Assembly (NCBI GenBank): GCA_013201395.1
Contig: JABMJD010000020.1
Coordinates: forward strand, 1 to 35,641
Origin: Candidatus Syntrophopropionicum ammoniitolerans
GTDB lineage: Bacteria > Bacillota > Desulfotomaculia > Desulfotomaculales > Pelotomaculaceae
Length of the DNA stretch: 35,641 nucleotides
Direction: 5' to 3'
Shown: piece by piece, positions 26,229 through 34,813 of the stretch
Layout: each line of letters opens with the position of its first letter
How positions within the stretch are numbered: position 1 is the first letter of the stretch
Position numbers and translations under genes: made by a program
Notes under the pieces: model-generated
Told to the model about the DNA's origin: nothing
The model's input: only the letters and a program-made list of their open reading frames with translations
Databases searched by the model: none

Positions 26229-26253
26229 CAATTTGTTTTTGGAGTTGATTTTT

Positions 26254-26949
26254 TTGGGTTCCGCCGGCTACCGGCCAACTATAAAGGATTTACCTGCCGA
26301 TATCAGGCCTCGAGAGAGGCTCTTAAATGAAGGGGTGGAAGTCCTTTCGGACATCGAAATCCTGGCAATTCTTCTAGGGACAGGCTATCGCCGGGTAACT
26401 GCTCTTGATCTAGCTTCATCAGTTATGTCCCGTTTTGAAAACCTGCGGCAGCTTTTAGGGGCTTCAGTGGAAGAGCTGAGGGAAATAAAGGGTATTGGCC
26501 CAGCCAAGGTATGTCAGATTAAGGCTGCCATGGAACTGGCCAAGCGGATTGCAAAATATTCCGATCAACCACGCCCCGTAATCAGGAAACCGGATGACGC
26601 TGCTGCACTAGTTATGGAAGAAATGAGACATTTTGACCGGGAGCATTTTAGGGCTATTTTGCTAAATACCAAAAACCAGGTTATCGGAACAGATAATGTA
26701 TCTGTGGGAACCCTGAACTCGTCAGTGGTACATCCCAGGGAATTGTTCCGAAACGCCATAAAAAAAGGTGCGGCTTCAGTAATACTTCTGCATAACCATC
26801 CCAGCGGGGATCCAACACCGAGTAAAGAAGATAAAGACATCACGCGTCGGGTGATGGAAGTGGGAAGTATTATCGGTATTGAAGTCATGGATCACATAAT
26901 TATTGGGGACAACAGGTTTATTAGCCTTAAGGCCCAGGGTTTAATTTAG
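26254..26949 (+). CDS. radC: RadC family protein (JAB/MPN domain, UPF0758)
   Basis: A conserved protein once named for DNA repair; its biochemical role is unsettled. The 231-residue protein has a helix-hairpin-helix segment (IKGIGPAKVCQIKAA) and a JAMM-type metal site with H180, H182, P183-S-G and D193. The start is TTG at 26254, supported by GGAG nine bases upstream and by the usual family length. The frame is open from 26179, but those 25 codons run through the right arm of the inverted repeat and are probably not translated. mreB follows 40 bases later. Confidence 0.93.
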   Translation: MGSAGYRPTIKDLPADIRPRERLLNEGVEVLSDIEILAILLGTGYRRVTALDLASSVMSRFENLRQLLGASVEELREIKGIGPAKVCQIKAAMELAKRIAKYSDQPRPVIRKPDDAAALVMEEMRHFDREHFRAILLNTKNQVIGTDNVSVGTLNSSVVHPRELFRNAIKKGAASVILLHNHPSGDPTPSKEDKDITRRVMEVGSIIGIEVMDHIIIGDNRFISLKAQGLI

Positions 26950-26989
26950 ACAGCTAAAAGGCAGCATATTTTTTTAGGAAAGGGGCCGG

Positions 26990-28024
26990 ATGATGCGCAT
27001 TGGGCTGTTTTCGAAAGATATGGGAATGGATTTAGGCACAGCCAATTCCCTGGTATATGTTAAAGGAAAAGGAATTGTTATACGTGAGCCCTCGGTAGTA
27101 GCTATCCAGAAAGACACCAGTCAGGTGCTGGCTGTCGGTGAGGAAGCTAAAAAAATGATTGGCCGCACACCCGGTAACATAGTGGCTATCAGGCCGCTGA
27201 GGGATGGGGTAATCGCTGACTTTGACATCACACAATGTATGATCAAATATTTTATCAATAAGGCTTTAAGGGGACGTACCTTTATGGTTCGCCCGCGGGT
27301 AGTGGTAGGTGTGCCCTATGGGGTTACCGCCGTGGAGGAAAGGGCGGTACGGGAGGCGGCACTTCAGGCCGGCGCCAGGGAAGCCTATCTGATTGAAGAG
27401 CCCATGGCCGCGGCTATCGGAGCCGGGCTACCCGTCCATGAGCCCACAGGAAATATGATTGTTGATATTGGTGGGGGCACTACTGAGGTGGCTGTTATTT
27501 CTCTTGGTGGTATTGTTACCAGCCGTTCGATTCGCATTGCCAGTGATGAAATGGATGATGCGATTATCAACCATGTTAAACGCACATATAATCTGATGAT
27601 TGGTGAACGTACTGCAGAACAAATTAAAATACATATCGGTTCGGCATATCCGGCAGATACAATCGAAAACGAGGAGGTGCGCGGGCGTGACCTGGTCACC
27701 GGGCTGCCGAAAAATGTTCAAATTACCTCGGTAGAAATATACAAAGCCCTATCCGAACCTGTAGCCAGTATTATCGAAGGGATCAAGAATACTTTGGAAA
27801 ATACCCCGCCTGAGTTGGCGGCAGATATTATGGATCGTGGTATTGTGATGGCCGGAGGTGGATCACTGCTGCAGGGCCTGGATCGCCTGGTTATTGAGGA
27901 AACGGGTATGCCGGTGCACCTGGCGGATGAACCCCTGTTGGCGGTGGCTTATGGCGCCGGACGGGTATTGGAGAATATTGATGTATTACGCAAGGTCCTG
28001 ATACAGCCCAAAAGGGTGTCTTAA
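26990..28024 (+). CDS. mreB: Rod shape-determining protein MreB (bacterial actin)
   Basis: The actin-like ATPase that forms membrane-associated filaments and directs lateral-wall synthesis. The 344-residue length is standard. The nucleotide-binding motifs are [13 protein letters not shown] near the N-terminus and [16 protein letters not shown]. The N-terminus ([10 protein letters not shown]) could act as an amphipathic membrane anchor. AGGAAAGGGG precedes the ATG at 26990. A second ATG follows directly. Unusually, 225-235 bases separate it from mreC. Confidence 0.97.
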   Translation: MMRIGLFSKDMGMDLGTANSLVYVKGKGIVIREPSVVAIQKDTSQVLAVGEEAKKMIGRTPGNIVAIRPLRDGVIADFDITQCMIKYFINKALRGRTFMVRPRVVVGVPYGVTAVEERAVREAALQAGAREAYLIEEPMAAAIGAGLPVHEPTGNMIVDIGGGTTEVAVISLGGIVTSRSIRIASDEMDDAIINHVKRTYNLMIGERTAEQIKIHIGSAYPADTIENEEVRGRDLVTGLPKNVQITSVEIYKALSEPVASIIEGIKNTLENTPPELAADIMDRGIVMAGGGSLLQGLDRLVIEETGMPVHLADEPLLAVAYGAGRVLENIDVLRKVLIQPKRVS

Positions 28025-28249
28025 ATGCCTTGGCCGCCGGCTGGGATCCGAACATGCCCGGACCCGGCGTCTGCAGGCAAATGATACGGTTGGCTGTTTG
28101 CGGGGACATGTTTTGGGGTCTGGGAAAATTGTCCGGCCCAAGGGGGAACAAGGCCGAACAATGCTCGAAGACGAACGGAGCTGGTTGCCAGGGAGCTAAC
28201 CTTGGCCAAAAATGTGGGTTTGCAGATAAAATCTATTTTTTTTTGAGGG
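28025..28249 (+). other. Hairpin-rich intergenic segment within the mre operon
   Basis: No convincing gene. Three successive stem-loops can be drawn. The first is AACATGCCC (28051-28059) with GGG-A-CATGTT (28103-28112), enclosing GCAAA/TTTGC. The second is an 11-bp stem with one mismatch, 28128-28138 with 28152-28162. The third is GCCAGGG (28187-28193) with CCTTGGC (28200-28206). A run of nine T (28236-28244) lies just before the mreC ribosome-binding site. This could be an attenuator or a processed RNA; no known riboswitch class was recognised. Confidence 0.5.
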
Positions 28250-28258
28250 GTGAAGCGG

Positions 28259-29113
28259 GTGCGTTGGGCCACTGCTAAGAAGCTATTTTTGCTAGCTGTT
28301 TTAATAGCGGTTACCCTTACAGCCATGCGCTGTACGGTTCCAGAACGAATGGGGCCTGTATCCCCGGGAATCAAATTCCAGGATGTAATTGCACCGGTGC
28401 AGAACGGCCTGACCTGGCTGGGTAAACAAGGGAAATACATTGTTTCACTGCCGGTTTCTATGGTTGGTGCTGCAGCCCGCTGCCAGGAGCTGGAACAAGA
28501 GATCGAACGCCTGGAAAGCGAGAGAATTCAATTTAATGAATATCTGATGGAGAACAGACGCCTGGCGGCACTGCTGGAACACAAGAAAATAATGGCCGAT
28601 AATTATAATTTATTGACAGCATCCGTCATTGGCCGGGATCCGGGTAACTGGTTTGCTACTATTACCCTCAATCATGGCTCCGGTGACGGCGTCAAAGAAA
28701 ATATGAGTGTCCTAACACCAAAGGGGTTGGTAGGCCGGGTGATTGCAGTTACCCCATCTACCTGTGAAGTGCTGCTTATTACAGACCCTCGCAGCGGTGT
28801 TGGTTCACTGGTGCAGGATACACGTGCCCCGGGGATAGTCGAGGGGGTGGCTGGTGCAGCCGGGATAGTGAGGATGATCCATATTCCTAACAATGCCCGG
28901 GTGGAAGCAGGCCAGGCTGTGGTTACCTCCGGCATGGGCAGTTTGTTTCCCAAAGGGATACCCGTGGGCCGAATAATCAGTGTCCAGAATGAACCCACAG
29001 GACTATTTCTAAGTGCCGAAATAACCCCTCTGGCCGATCTAAACAGTTTGGAAGAGGTAATGATTGTCACCTTTGTCCAGCCCGAGGTTGCTACCCCGCA
29101 GGCAGGGGGTTAG
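28259..29113 (+). CDS. mreC: Rod shape-determining protein MreC
   Basis: A bitopic membrane protein that links MreB to PBP2 in the elongation complex. The 284-residue protein has one membrane helix near the N-terminus, a coiled coil (about 70-105, CQELEQEIERLESERIQF) and the extracytoplasmic beta-domain with GDGVKENMSVLTPKGLVGRV. A Cys at the end of the helix (AMRC) could resemble a lipobox but is not a good match. The GTG at 28259 has GAGGGG eight bases upstream. A GTG at 28250 overlaps that site and is less likely. Confidence 0.93.
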   Translation: MRWATAKKLFLLAVLIAVTLTAMRCTVPERMGPVSPGIKFQDVIAPVQNGLTWLGKQGKYIVSLPVSMVGAAARCQELEQEIERLESERIQFNEYLMENRRLAALLEHKKIMADNYNLLTASVIGRDPGNWFATITLNHGSGDGVKENMSVLTPKGLVGRVIAVTPSTCEVLLITDPRSGVGSLVQDTRAPGIVEGVAGAAGIVRMIHIPNNARVEAGQAVVTSGMGSLFPKGIPVGRIISVQNEPTGLFLSAEITPLADLNSLEEVMIVTFVQPEVATPQAGG

Positions 29114-29118
29114 GCGGT

Positions 29119-29610
29119 ATGCGATTCATCCTTTACCCGTTGCTGCTGGGAATAGTCATTCTTTTGCAATCCACGGTCCTGGGAAATATCGCCATAGCGG
29201 GGGCTAAACCTGATCTGGTAATGCTCATCGTCGTTCTCAGCAGTTTTGTTGCCGGTGCCAGAGCAGGGGCCTTTTTGGGATTCACCGGTGGGATTGTCGA
29301 GGATTTGTTTTTAGGAAACTATATTGGCTTAAATGCCCTGGTGAAAATGACCGCAGGGTATTTGGCGGGTGCTGCTGGGAGGCGCCTTTATAGAGAAAAC
29401 ACCGTAATTGCCACCTTTGTTGCATTTTTTACCTCACTGGCCGGCTTTATGGTCAATTATCTGCTTCTATTTTACCTGGACATTGCTATTGCCCCTGTAC
29501 AGGCTTTATTTAAGGTCGCCCTACCGGCCGCAATATACACCGCATTGCTTACCCCGTTTGTCTTCCAACGTATCTTTCGCAGCATACAAATGCGGAGTAG
29601 GGATCTATAA
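29119..29610 (+). CDS. mreD: Rod shape-determining protein MreD
   Basis: A multi-spanning membrane protein of the elongasome. The 163-residue protein has five to six hydrophobic helices and the family segment GFTGGIVEDLFLGNYIGLNALVKM. It starts at ATG 29119, five bases after the mreC stop, with a G-rich stretch upstream, and is clearly part of the mreBCD operon. Confidence 0.93.
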   Translation: MRFILYPLLLGIVILLQSTVLGNIAIAGAKPDLVMLIVVLSSFVAGARAGAFLGFTGGIVEDLFLGNYIGLNALVKMTAGYLAGAAGRRLYRENTVIATFVAFFTSLAGFMVNYLLLFYLDIAIAPVQALFKVALPAAIYTALLTPFVFQRIFRSIQMRSRDL

Positions 29611-29647
29611 AAGAAATGTGGGAAGTGGAGTATTGGAAAGAGGTTTT

Positions 29648-31576
29648 ATGGAAGAAAAGATGCGCATATTTTTAATCATTGTCGGCATTTTTTTTTCTAT
29701 TCTAGTATTCAGGCTAGCCTATTTACAGCTCGTACAAAATGATAAATTTTCCACTATGGCCAGGGAGAACAGGATTAGGCTGGTGAACATCACTGCGCCC
29801 CGTGGTGAGGTTTTTGATCGAAACGGGGTGAAGTTAGTTGGGAACCAGCCTGTATACACTGTATCACTGGCTGATCTGGGACGTCAGGATCTGGACGATG
29901 TGGTTTATAGGCTGGCTGCTATCCTGAATATGGATCCCCAGGAAATAAAGCAAGAAATCGACCGGCAAAAACGCTCTTATGAACCTGTAAAAATAGCCAC
30001 CATGATCCCCCTGGACATGGTTACCCGGCTTGAGGAGCAGCGGTTGGAGCTCCCCGGTGTGGAAATTTATGTTGAGCCACTGCGGGAATATCCCAACGGA
30101 AACCTGTTGAGCCATGTAATGGGCTATGTGCGCCAGATTAATGAGGATCAGCTGACGGCTAATAAAGACAAGGGTTACAAAATGGGGGATCCTTACGGCC
30201 AGGCCGGGCTGGAAAACACATATGAACAATACCTGCGGGGGCAGGATGGCGGACTGCAGGTGGAGGTGGATTCAATGGCCAGGCCGGTGAGGAACCTGGG
30301 GATTAAAGAACCGGTGCCCGGCAATAATCTGGTGCTGACTATTGACTATAATGTGCAAAAGGCGGCTGAGGAGGGACTGGCCAGGGCTTCCCAACAGGCA
30401 ATTAGCGAAGGCTATGGTGAGGCCAGGGCAGGAGCTGCTGTGGCGCTCGATGTGCATAGCGGACAGGTGTTGGCTTTGGCCAGCTACCCTTCCTATGATC
30501 CGGTTAAACTGGCCGGGGTACTTTCACAACAGGACTATAATGAAATATTTAATTCACCTTTGAAACCAACACTAAACAGAGCCCTGCTGGCCTATGCTCC
30601 CGGGTCAACATTTAAAATGATTGTGGCGCTGGCAGCCCTGGAAAGCGGCCAGGTCAGCGCTGCGGATACCATAATTGATCCGGGGTATTTTTTTCACGGT
30701 CGAACCTTTAATTGCTGGAAAGCCGGCGGCCACGGTCAGGTTGATTTAATCAGGGCCATAAAGGTTTCTTGCAACACATATTTTTATCAGACGGGTTTAA
30801 AAATCGGCATCGATGCTATCGGCGACATGGCTCGCCAATTTGGCCTGGGCAAGCCCACCGGCATTGAGTTGCCGGGGGAAGAGGACGGTGTGGTACCCGG
30901 TAGGGAATCCAAAATAGAGCAAAACCTATATTACCTGGACAAGGAAACCCAGGCTAAAGCAAAAGAAGTAAAACAGCGCTACGATGTTCTCCTCAGTGAA
31001 GCAAAGGATGAAAACGAAAGGGATTCCTTGCTTAAAAGCAGATCGGCTGAGCTGCAGGCAATTGAATGGGAACTGGACTGGCACGACTACGATACAATTA
31101 TTTCTTCCATTGGGCAGGGGGATAACCATTATTCGGCTCTGCAGCTGGCTAACTACGTGGCTGCCATTGCTAACGGGGGCACGCTGTATAAACCTTATAT
31201 TGTGCAAAGGGTTGTAGATTTTAACGGCAAGGTGATGATGGAAAATGAACCTGTTGTATTGGGGCAGGTTGATGTTTCACCGGAAAACCTGGCTATAATC
31301 AGACGGGGTATGCATGAAGTTACCCAGCCGCCCGATGGCACGGCCTCCGGCTTTTTTAGAGGCCTTCCACCAATGGCCGCTAAAACAGGTACCGCGGAGG
31401 TCTACGGTCATGAACCACACGCCTTGTTTGTTTGTTATGGACCCTATGATCACCCGGATATTGCCATTGTCTCCGTTTTGGAGTTTGCCGGGCATGGCGG
31501 AGCGATCGCCGGCCCGGTGGCAGAAGATATGATGGCTGTACATCTGGGGCTGTCCACACCGGGGGATCCCCAATAA
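29648..31576 (+). CDS. mrdA: Penicillin-binding protein 2 (elongation-specific transpeptidase)
   Basis: A class B penicillin-binding protein, the MreC/RodA-partnered transpeptidase of lateral-wall synthesis. The 642-residue protein has an N-terminal membrane helix (about 5-27), the pedestal domain, and a transpeptidase domain with STFK (S320, K323), SCN (374-376) and KTGT (579-582). Between about residues 419 and 481 there is a long charged helical stretch (rich in Glu, Lys, Gln) where typical PBP2 proteins have only a short link; see findings. The ATG at 29648 follows AAAGAGG. The frame is open from 29408 but would overlap mreD. Confidence 0.93.
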   Translation: MEEKMRIFLIIVGIFFSILVFRLAYLQLVQNDKFSTMARENRIRLVNITAPRGEVFDRNGVKLVGNQPVYTVSLADLGRQDLDDVVYRLAAILNMDPQEIKQEIDRQKRSYEPVKIATMIPLDMVTRLEEQRLELPGVEIYVEPLREYPNGNLLSHVMGYVRQINEDQLTANKDKGYKMGDPYGQAGLENTYEQYLRGQDGGLQVEVDSMARPVRNLGIKEPVPGNNLVLTIDYNVQKAAEEGLARASQQAISEGYGEARAGAAVALDVHSGQVLALASYPSYDPVKLAGVLSQQDYNEIFNSPLKPTLNRALLAYAPGSTFKMIVALAALESGQVSAADTIIDPGYFFHGRTFNCWKAGGHGQVDLIRAIKVSCNTYFYQTGLKIGIDAIGDMARQFGLGKPTGIELPGEEDGVVPGRESKIEQNLYYLDKETQAKAKEVKQRYDVLLSEAKDENERDSLLKSRSAELQAIEWELDWHDYDTIISSIGQGDNHYSALQLANYVAAIANGGTLYKPYIVQRVVDFNGKVMMENEPVVLGQVDVSPENLAIIRRGMHEVTQPPDGTASGFFRGLPPMAAKTGTAEVYGHEPHALFVCYGPYDHPDIAIVSVLEFAGHGGAIAGPVAEDMMAVHLGLSTPGDPQ

Positions 31577-31721
31577 ACCAACCCCCAATGGTGATTTTTG
31601 TAAAATAATGATGGAAATGGGGTATCTTTTCGCCTCTTTTTTTGCCTGGATTTAGCAGGATTTGATTGCCAATTTGTAGAATTAACAGTAAGCATTTGCG
31701 ATGCTAGAAGGAGAGATAGAT

Positions 31722-32144
31722 TTGGCCGCTTCCAAGGATAGCAATAATGGTCTATTTTCTAACGCTGAAGACCTGGAAGGACTGGTAGATGAAAATACTA
31801 TTTTGGTGCAAAGGACCCTGCGATCCGGCCAAACTATCAGTTATCATGGCAACGTTGTCATCCTGGGTGACGTTAACCCCGGGGCGGAAATAGCGGCGAC
31901 AGGCAATGTTATAGTTATGGGTGCCCTGCGCGGCGTAGTGCACGCCGGGGCGGGCGGGGATGAAAATGCGATTGTAATGGCCTTTAAACTGCAGCCGACA
32001 CAGCTGAGGATCTCGGATCATATCACCCGGCCGCCAGATAATGAAATAATCAAAACAGATCACCCGGAAATGGCTCGTATTAGGGATGGTGTGGTAACCA
32101 TTGAAGCATTCCAGACCTGCATTGAACGCCAGGTTAAGCCTTAA
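31722..32144 (+). CDS. minC: Septum site-determining protein MinC, C-terminal domain only
   Basis: MinC blocks FtsZ ring assembly away from midcell. This 140-residue protein contains the C-terminal beta-helix domain (from about residue 25: VQRTLRSGQTISYHGNVVILGDVNPG, then VMGALRGVVHAG), which dimerises and binds MinD. It lacks the N-terminal FtsZ-inhibiting domain found in full-length MinC (about 220-230 residues). The start is TTG at 31722, with AAGGAGAG six bases upstream. An ATG at 31701 has no ribosome-binding site. The 145 bases upstream do not encode a missing N-domain. minD follows after 87 bases. Confidence 0.88.
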   Translation: MAASKDSNNGLFSNAEDLEGLVDENTILVQRTLRSGQTISYHGNVVILGDVNPGAEIAATGNVIVMGALRGVVHAGAGGDENAIVMAFKLQPTQLRISDHITRPPDNEIIKTDHPEMARIRDGVVTIEAFQTCIERQVKP

Positions 32145-32231
32145 ATGTAGCAGCATTCCACAGTATAACGGCCTTGATCATAAGTTTGATGTACCAGATG
32201 ATCATGACTTAATAAGAGGAGGAAGCTTTGG

Positions 32232-33023
32232 ATGAGTGAAGTAATCGTAATTACTTCCGGCAAGGGAGGGGTAGGCAAGACCACTACGGCCGCCAACCTG
32301 GGGGCGGGTTTGGCTTACCTGGGCAAAAAAGTGGCGCTTGTAGATACTGATATAGGGCTGAGAAACTTGGATATGGCTTTGGGGCTGGAAAACAGGATTG
32401 TATTCGATATCGTTGATGTAACCAGCGGCAACTGCCGGTTGCGGCAGGCTCTGATTAAGGATAAGCGTTTGGATGGGCTGCACCTTTTACCAGCTGCCCA
32501 GACCAAAGACAAAACTGCCATCGGCCCGGAGCAGATGATCAAGCTATGTGACGATTTAAGAAAAGAATTTGAATTTATCATTATTGACTGTCCGGCCGGC
32601 ATCGAGCAGGGTTTCCGTAATGCCATAGCCGGGGCGGACAAAGCTATAGTAATTACTACGCCGGAGGTATCGGCGGTGCGTGATGCCGACCGGATCATCG
32701 GTTTGTTGGAGGCTGCGGATTTGCGTGAGCCGGCTTTGATTATCAACCGTATCCGCCCGAAAATGGTCAGGCAGGGGGATATGATGGGTATAGAAGATAT
32801 CATTGATATCCTGGCTGTGGACCTTGTAGGCGTAATCCCCGAAGATGAAATGATTGTCATTACTACCAACCGCGGTGAACCTGTTGTGCTGGATATGAAC
32901 CTGCGCCTGGGCCAGTCCTATAGGAATATAGTGCAACGCATACTAGGTGAGGATGTTCCGCTGATGAATCTGGATGGGGAAGGGTTCTTTAGAAAAATAC
33001 GAAAAATATTTGGTATGAAATAA
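32232..33023 (+). CDS. minD: Septum site-determining protein MinD
   Basis: A ParA-type ATPase that cycles on and off the membrane and recruits MinC. The 263-residue protein has the deviant Walker A KGGVGKTT (11-18, with signature K11 and K16), Walker B FIIIDCPAG, and a C-terminal amphipathic membrane-targeting helix (FFRKIRKIFGMK). AGAGGAGG precedes the ATG. It lies 21 bases upstream of minE. Confidence 0.97.
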   Translation: MSEVIVITSGKGGVGKTTTAANLGAGLAYLGKKVALVDTDIGLRNLDMALGLENRIVFDIVDVTSGNCRLRQALIKDKRLDGLHLLPAAQTKDKTAIGPEQMIKLCDDLRKEFEFIIIDCPAGIEQGFRNAIAGADKAIVITTPEVSAVRDADRIIGLLEAADLREPALIINRIRPKMVRQGDMMGIEDIIDILAVDLVGVIPEDEMIVITTNRGEPVVLDMNLRLGQSYRNIVQRILGEDVPLMNLDGEGFFRKIRKIFGMK

Positions 33024-33044
33024 AACTGGGAGGGGAGCACAGCA

Positions 33045-33314
33045 ATGCTGGAATTCATTGCAAGGCTTTTTAATAGAGGCAGCGGGAGTAAGGAGGTGGC
33101 CAAGGAAAGACTTCGTCTGGTCTTGGTGCACGACCGAGCCAGCATATCGCCTCAGTTGCTTGAAACCTTGAAAGTAGAACTGATCCAGGTAATATCCAAA
33201 TATATGGAGATCGATGAAACGGCGCTGGAGGTAAACCTGGACGAAAGTGGTAACACAGTAGCGCTGGTGGCCAATATTCCGGTCAGGGGTATGAGAAGGG
33301 CAGCAGAAGCCTAG
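33045..33314 (+). CDS. minE: Cell division topological specificity factor MinE
   Basis: It stimulates MinD ATPase and drives pole-to-pole oscillation, confining MinC activity to the poles. The 89-residue protein has the MinD-activating N-terminal helix and RLRLVLVHDRASISPQ, followed by the dimerisation domain with VISKYMEIDE. GGAGGGG precedes the ATG at 33045. The presence of MinE, and not only a DivIVA-type anchor, indicates an oscillating Min system. Confidence 0.95.
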   Translation: MLEFIARLFNRGSGSKEVAKERLRLVLVHDRASISPQLLETLKVELIQVISKYMEIDETALEVNLDESGNTVALVANIPVRGMRRAAEA

Positions 33315-33414
33315 GTCAGTTGCTAATACATACATGGTGAACATATGAAATCCAAGAGAATGCTGCTATGGATAGGTAACAGCTGGTCCCAGTCATAGTA
33401 CCGGCAGTGATAAT

Positions 33415-33447
33415 GCTCGTTAGTTTTAGCGGGCTTTTTATTTTTTA
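33415..33447 (+). terminator. Terminator at the end of the min genes
   Basis: The stem GCTCGTTA / TAGCGGGC (two G-T pairs, loop GTTT) is followed by TTTTTATTTTTT. Upstream (33363-33407) lies a further paired segment, CTGCTATG with CATA...GCAG. Confidence 0.75.
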
Positions 33448-33466
33448 GGGTGCTAACCCTGGGGCT

Positions 33467-33495
33467 CTATCCACAAAGTGGTCGCTAGTGGATAG
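33467..33495. repeat. Inverted repeat upstream of rodA
   Basis: A perfect 8-bp arm pair CTATCCAC / GTGGATAG with a 13-base spacer, between the min terminator and the rodA promoter region. It could be an operator or an RNA hairpin. Confidence 0.4.
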
Positions 33496-33506
33496 AAGGC
33501 AGCATG

Positions 33507-33533
33507 TTAATTTGCAACCGGTTATTATATAAT
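33507..33533 (+). promoter_or_regulatory. Possible rodA promoter
   Basis: A perfect TATAAT at 33528-33533 lies about 57 bases upstream of rodA. The -35 is poor (TTAATT with short spacing, or TGTTAA at 17 bases). Confidence 0.35.
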
Positions 33534-33589
33534 AGATCGAGTATTTTCTGTTTTAGGAATTATTTTAGTGGAAAAGAGTGTCATAGACA

Positions 33590-34735
33590 TTGTTTAAGCA
33601 AAGCCGGCTGTTAAAAAAATTGGATTATACATTAATAGCGGTTGTGGCTCTGATAATTGTTTTTAGCCTGATTATCATATACAGTGCTACCAAAGACGAT
33701 ACTGTGCTTAGAAAGGATTTCATCAAGCAAATCCTGCATATCGTTATTGGCATTGGCGGCCTGATTTTCATACTCAACATTAATTATGAAGATCTGGCCA
33801 AACATATGAAAAAGCTGTATATTTTAAATTTAATTCTGCTGGCTGCAGTTATCTTTGTGGGTGACTCTGCTATGGAGGCCCAGCGCTGGATCCAATTGGG
33901 TCCTTTTCGTTTTCAGCCTTCTGAATTTTCCAAGCTGATCATTATTGTCTGTTTTGCTGCTTTTCTTAGTAAACGACAGGGTAGGCTGAAGAGGCTAAAA
34001 GATCTGATACCTTGTTTTGCCTTTATCGGTTTACCGCTGCTATTAATTTTAAAACAGCCGGATCTAGGCACGTCCCTTGTGTTTATGGCCATCATGTTTG
34101 GCATGCTTTTCGCAGCAGGGGCACGGCCCTGGCTGCTCTTTTGTCTGATTGCCGGCAGCCTGGCTTTTGTTTCACTGTGGATTTGGGCCCATTTATGGTG
34201 TGAAGCCAATACCGCCTTTCACCTCTGGATCCCCCTAAAAGACTACCAGCTCAACCGGCTGATTATTTTTCTTGATCCCTGGGTGGACCCTCATGGTCTG
34301 GGCTATCATATCATTCAGTCCCAGATTGCCATTGGGCAGGGTGGTCTTTTGGGCAGAGGGCTTTATCAGGGCAGCCAGACTCATGGTGATTTTCTGCCGA
34401 TCCAGGATACGGATTTTATTTTTTCTGTGGTCGGGGAGGAACTGGGTTTCATTGGTGCCATCGTCTTGTTGTTCCTGTTTTTTATTCTAATCTACCGTTG
34501 TATTTATATCGCTGTTAATGTCAAGGATCGGTTTGGCTATCTAATTACTGCCGGTGTGGTATCAATGATTGCTTTCCACGTTTTGGTTAATGTTGGTATG
34601 ACTACCGGCATAATGCCCATAACTGGTATCCCTTTGCCGATGTTTAGCTATGGCGGCAGCAACATGATTACCAACCTGGCGGCCTTGGGCTTGCTGTTGA
34701 ATATAAACATGAAGAAGCAAAATATACTGTTCTAA
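33590..34735 (+). CDS. rodA: Rod shape-determining protein RodA (SEDS glycosyltransferase)
   Basis: A SEDS-family peptidoglycan polymerase that works with PBP2 in the elongasome. The 381-residue protein has about ten membrane helices and the family motifs: WIQLGPFRFQPSEFSKL, LKQPDLGTS with the key Asp, HGDFLPIQDTDFIFSVVGEELG, and a C-terminal GIPLPMFSYGGSNM. It is assigned to RodA and not FtsW because of its place after mreBCD-PBP2. The start is TTG at 33590, with a purine-rich but weak Shine-Dalgarno (GGAAAAGAG). Confidence 0.93.
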   Translation: MFKQSRLLKKLDYTLIAVVALIIVFSLIIIYSATKDDTVLRKDFIKQILHIVIGIGGLIFILNINYEDLAKHMKKLYILNLILLAAVIFVGDSAMEAQRWIQLGPFRFQPSEFSKLIIIVCFAAFLSKRQGRLKRLKDLIPCFAFIGLPLLLILKQPDLGTSLVFMAIMFGMLFAAGARPWLLFCLIAGSLAFVSLWIWAHLWCEANTAFHLWIPLKDYQLNRLIIFLDPWVDPHGLGYHIIQSQIAIGQGGLLGRGLYQGSQTHGDFLPIQDTDFIFSVVGEELGFIGAIVLLFLFFILIYRCIYIAVNVKDRFGYLITAGVVSMIAFHVLVNVGMTTGIMPITGIPLPMFSYGGSNMITNLAALGLLLNINMKKQNILF

Positions 34736-34774
34736 TTGTAGGAATTCGCTTTCTGGCGAATTCCTACAATTTTA
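34734..34774 (+). terminator. Strong hairpin after rodA
   Basis: A perfect 16-bp stem AATTGTAGGAATTCGC (34734-34749) with its complement at 34756-34771 and a six-base loop, followed by TT. It begins at the rodA stop codon and is probably the operon terminator despite the short T-run. Confidence 0.75.
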
Positions 34775-34813
34775 TCCCCTAGTTTGGGGACATACCTCGG
34801 CGACAATAATTTG

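Noticed and set aside
26179-26253. N-terminal extension of RadC
   Set aside because: The extension is encoded by the inverted repeat element and has no ribosome-binding site.
28030-28278. Open frame of 82 codons between mreB and mreC
   Set aside because: No ribosome-binding site, no recognisable protein features, runs into the mreC start, and coincides with strong RNA hairpins.
29408-29647. N-terminal extension of PBP2 overlapping mreD
   Set aside because: It would overlap mreD in another frame; ATG 29648 gives the standard short cytoplasmic tail and membrane helix.
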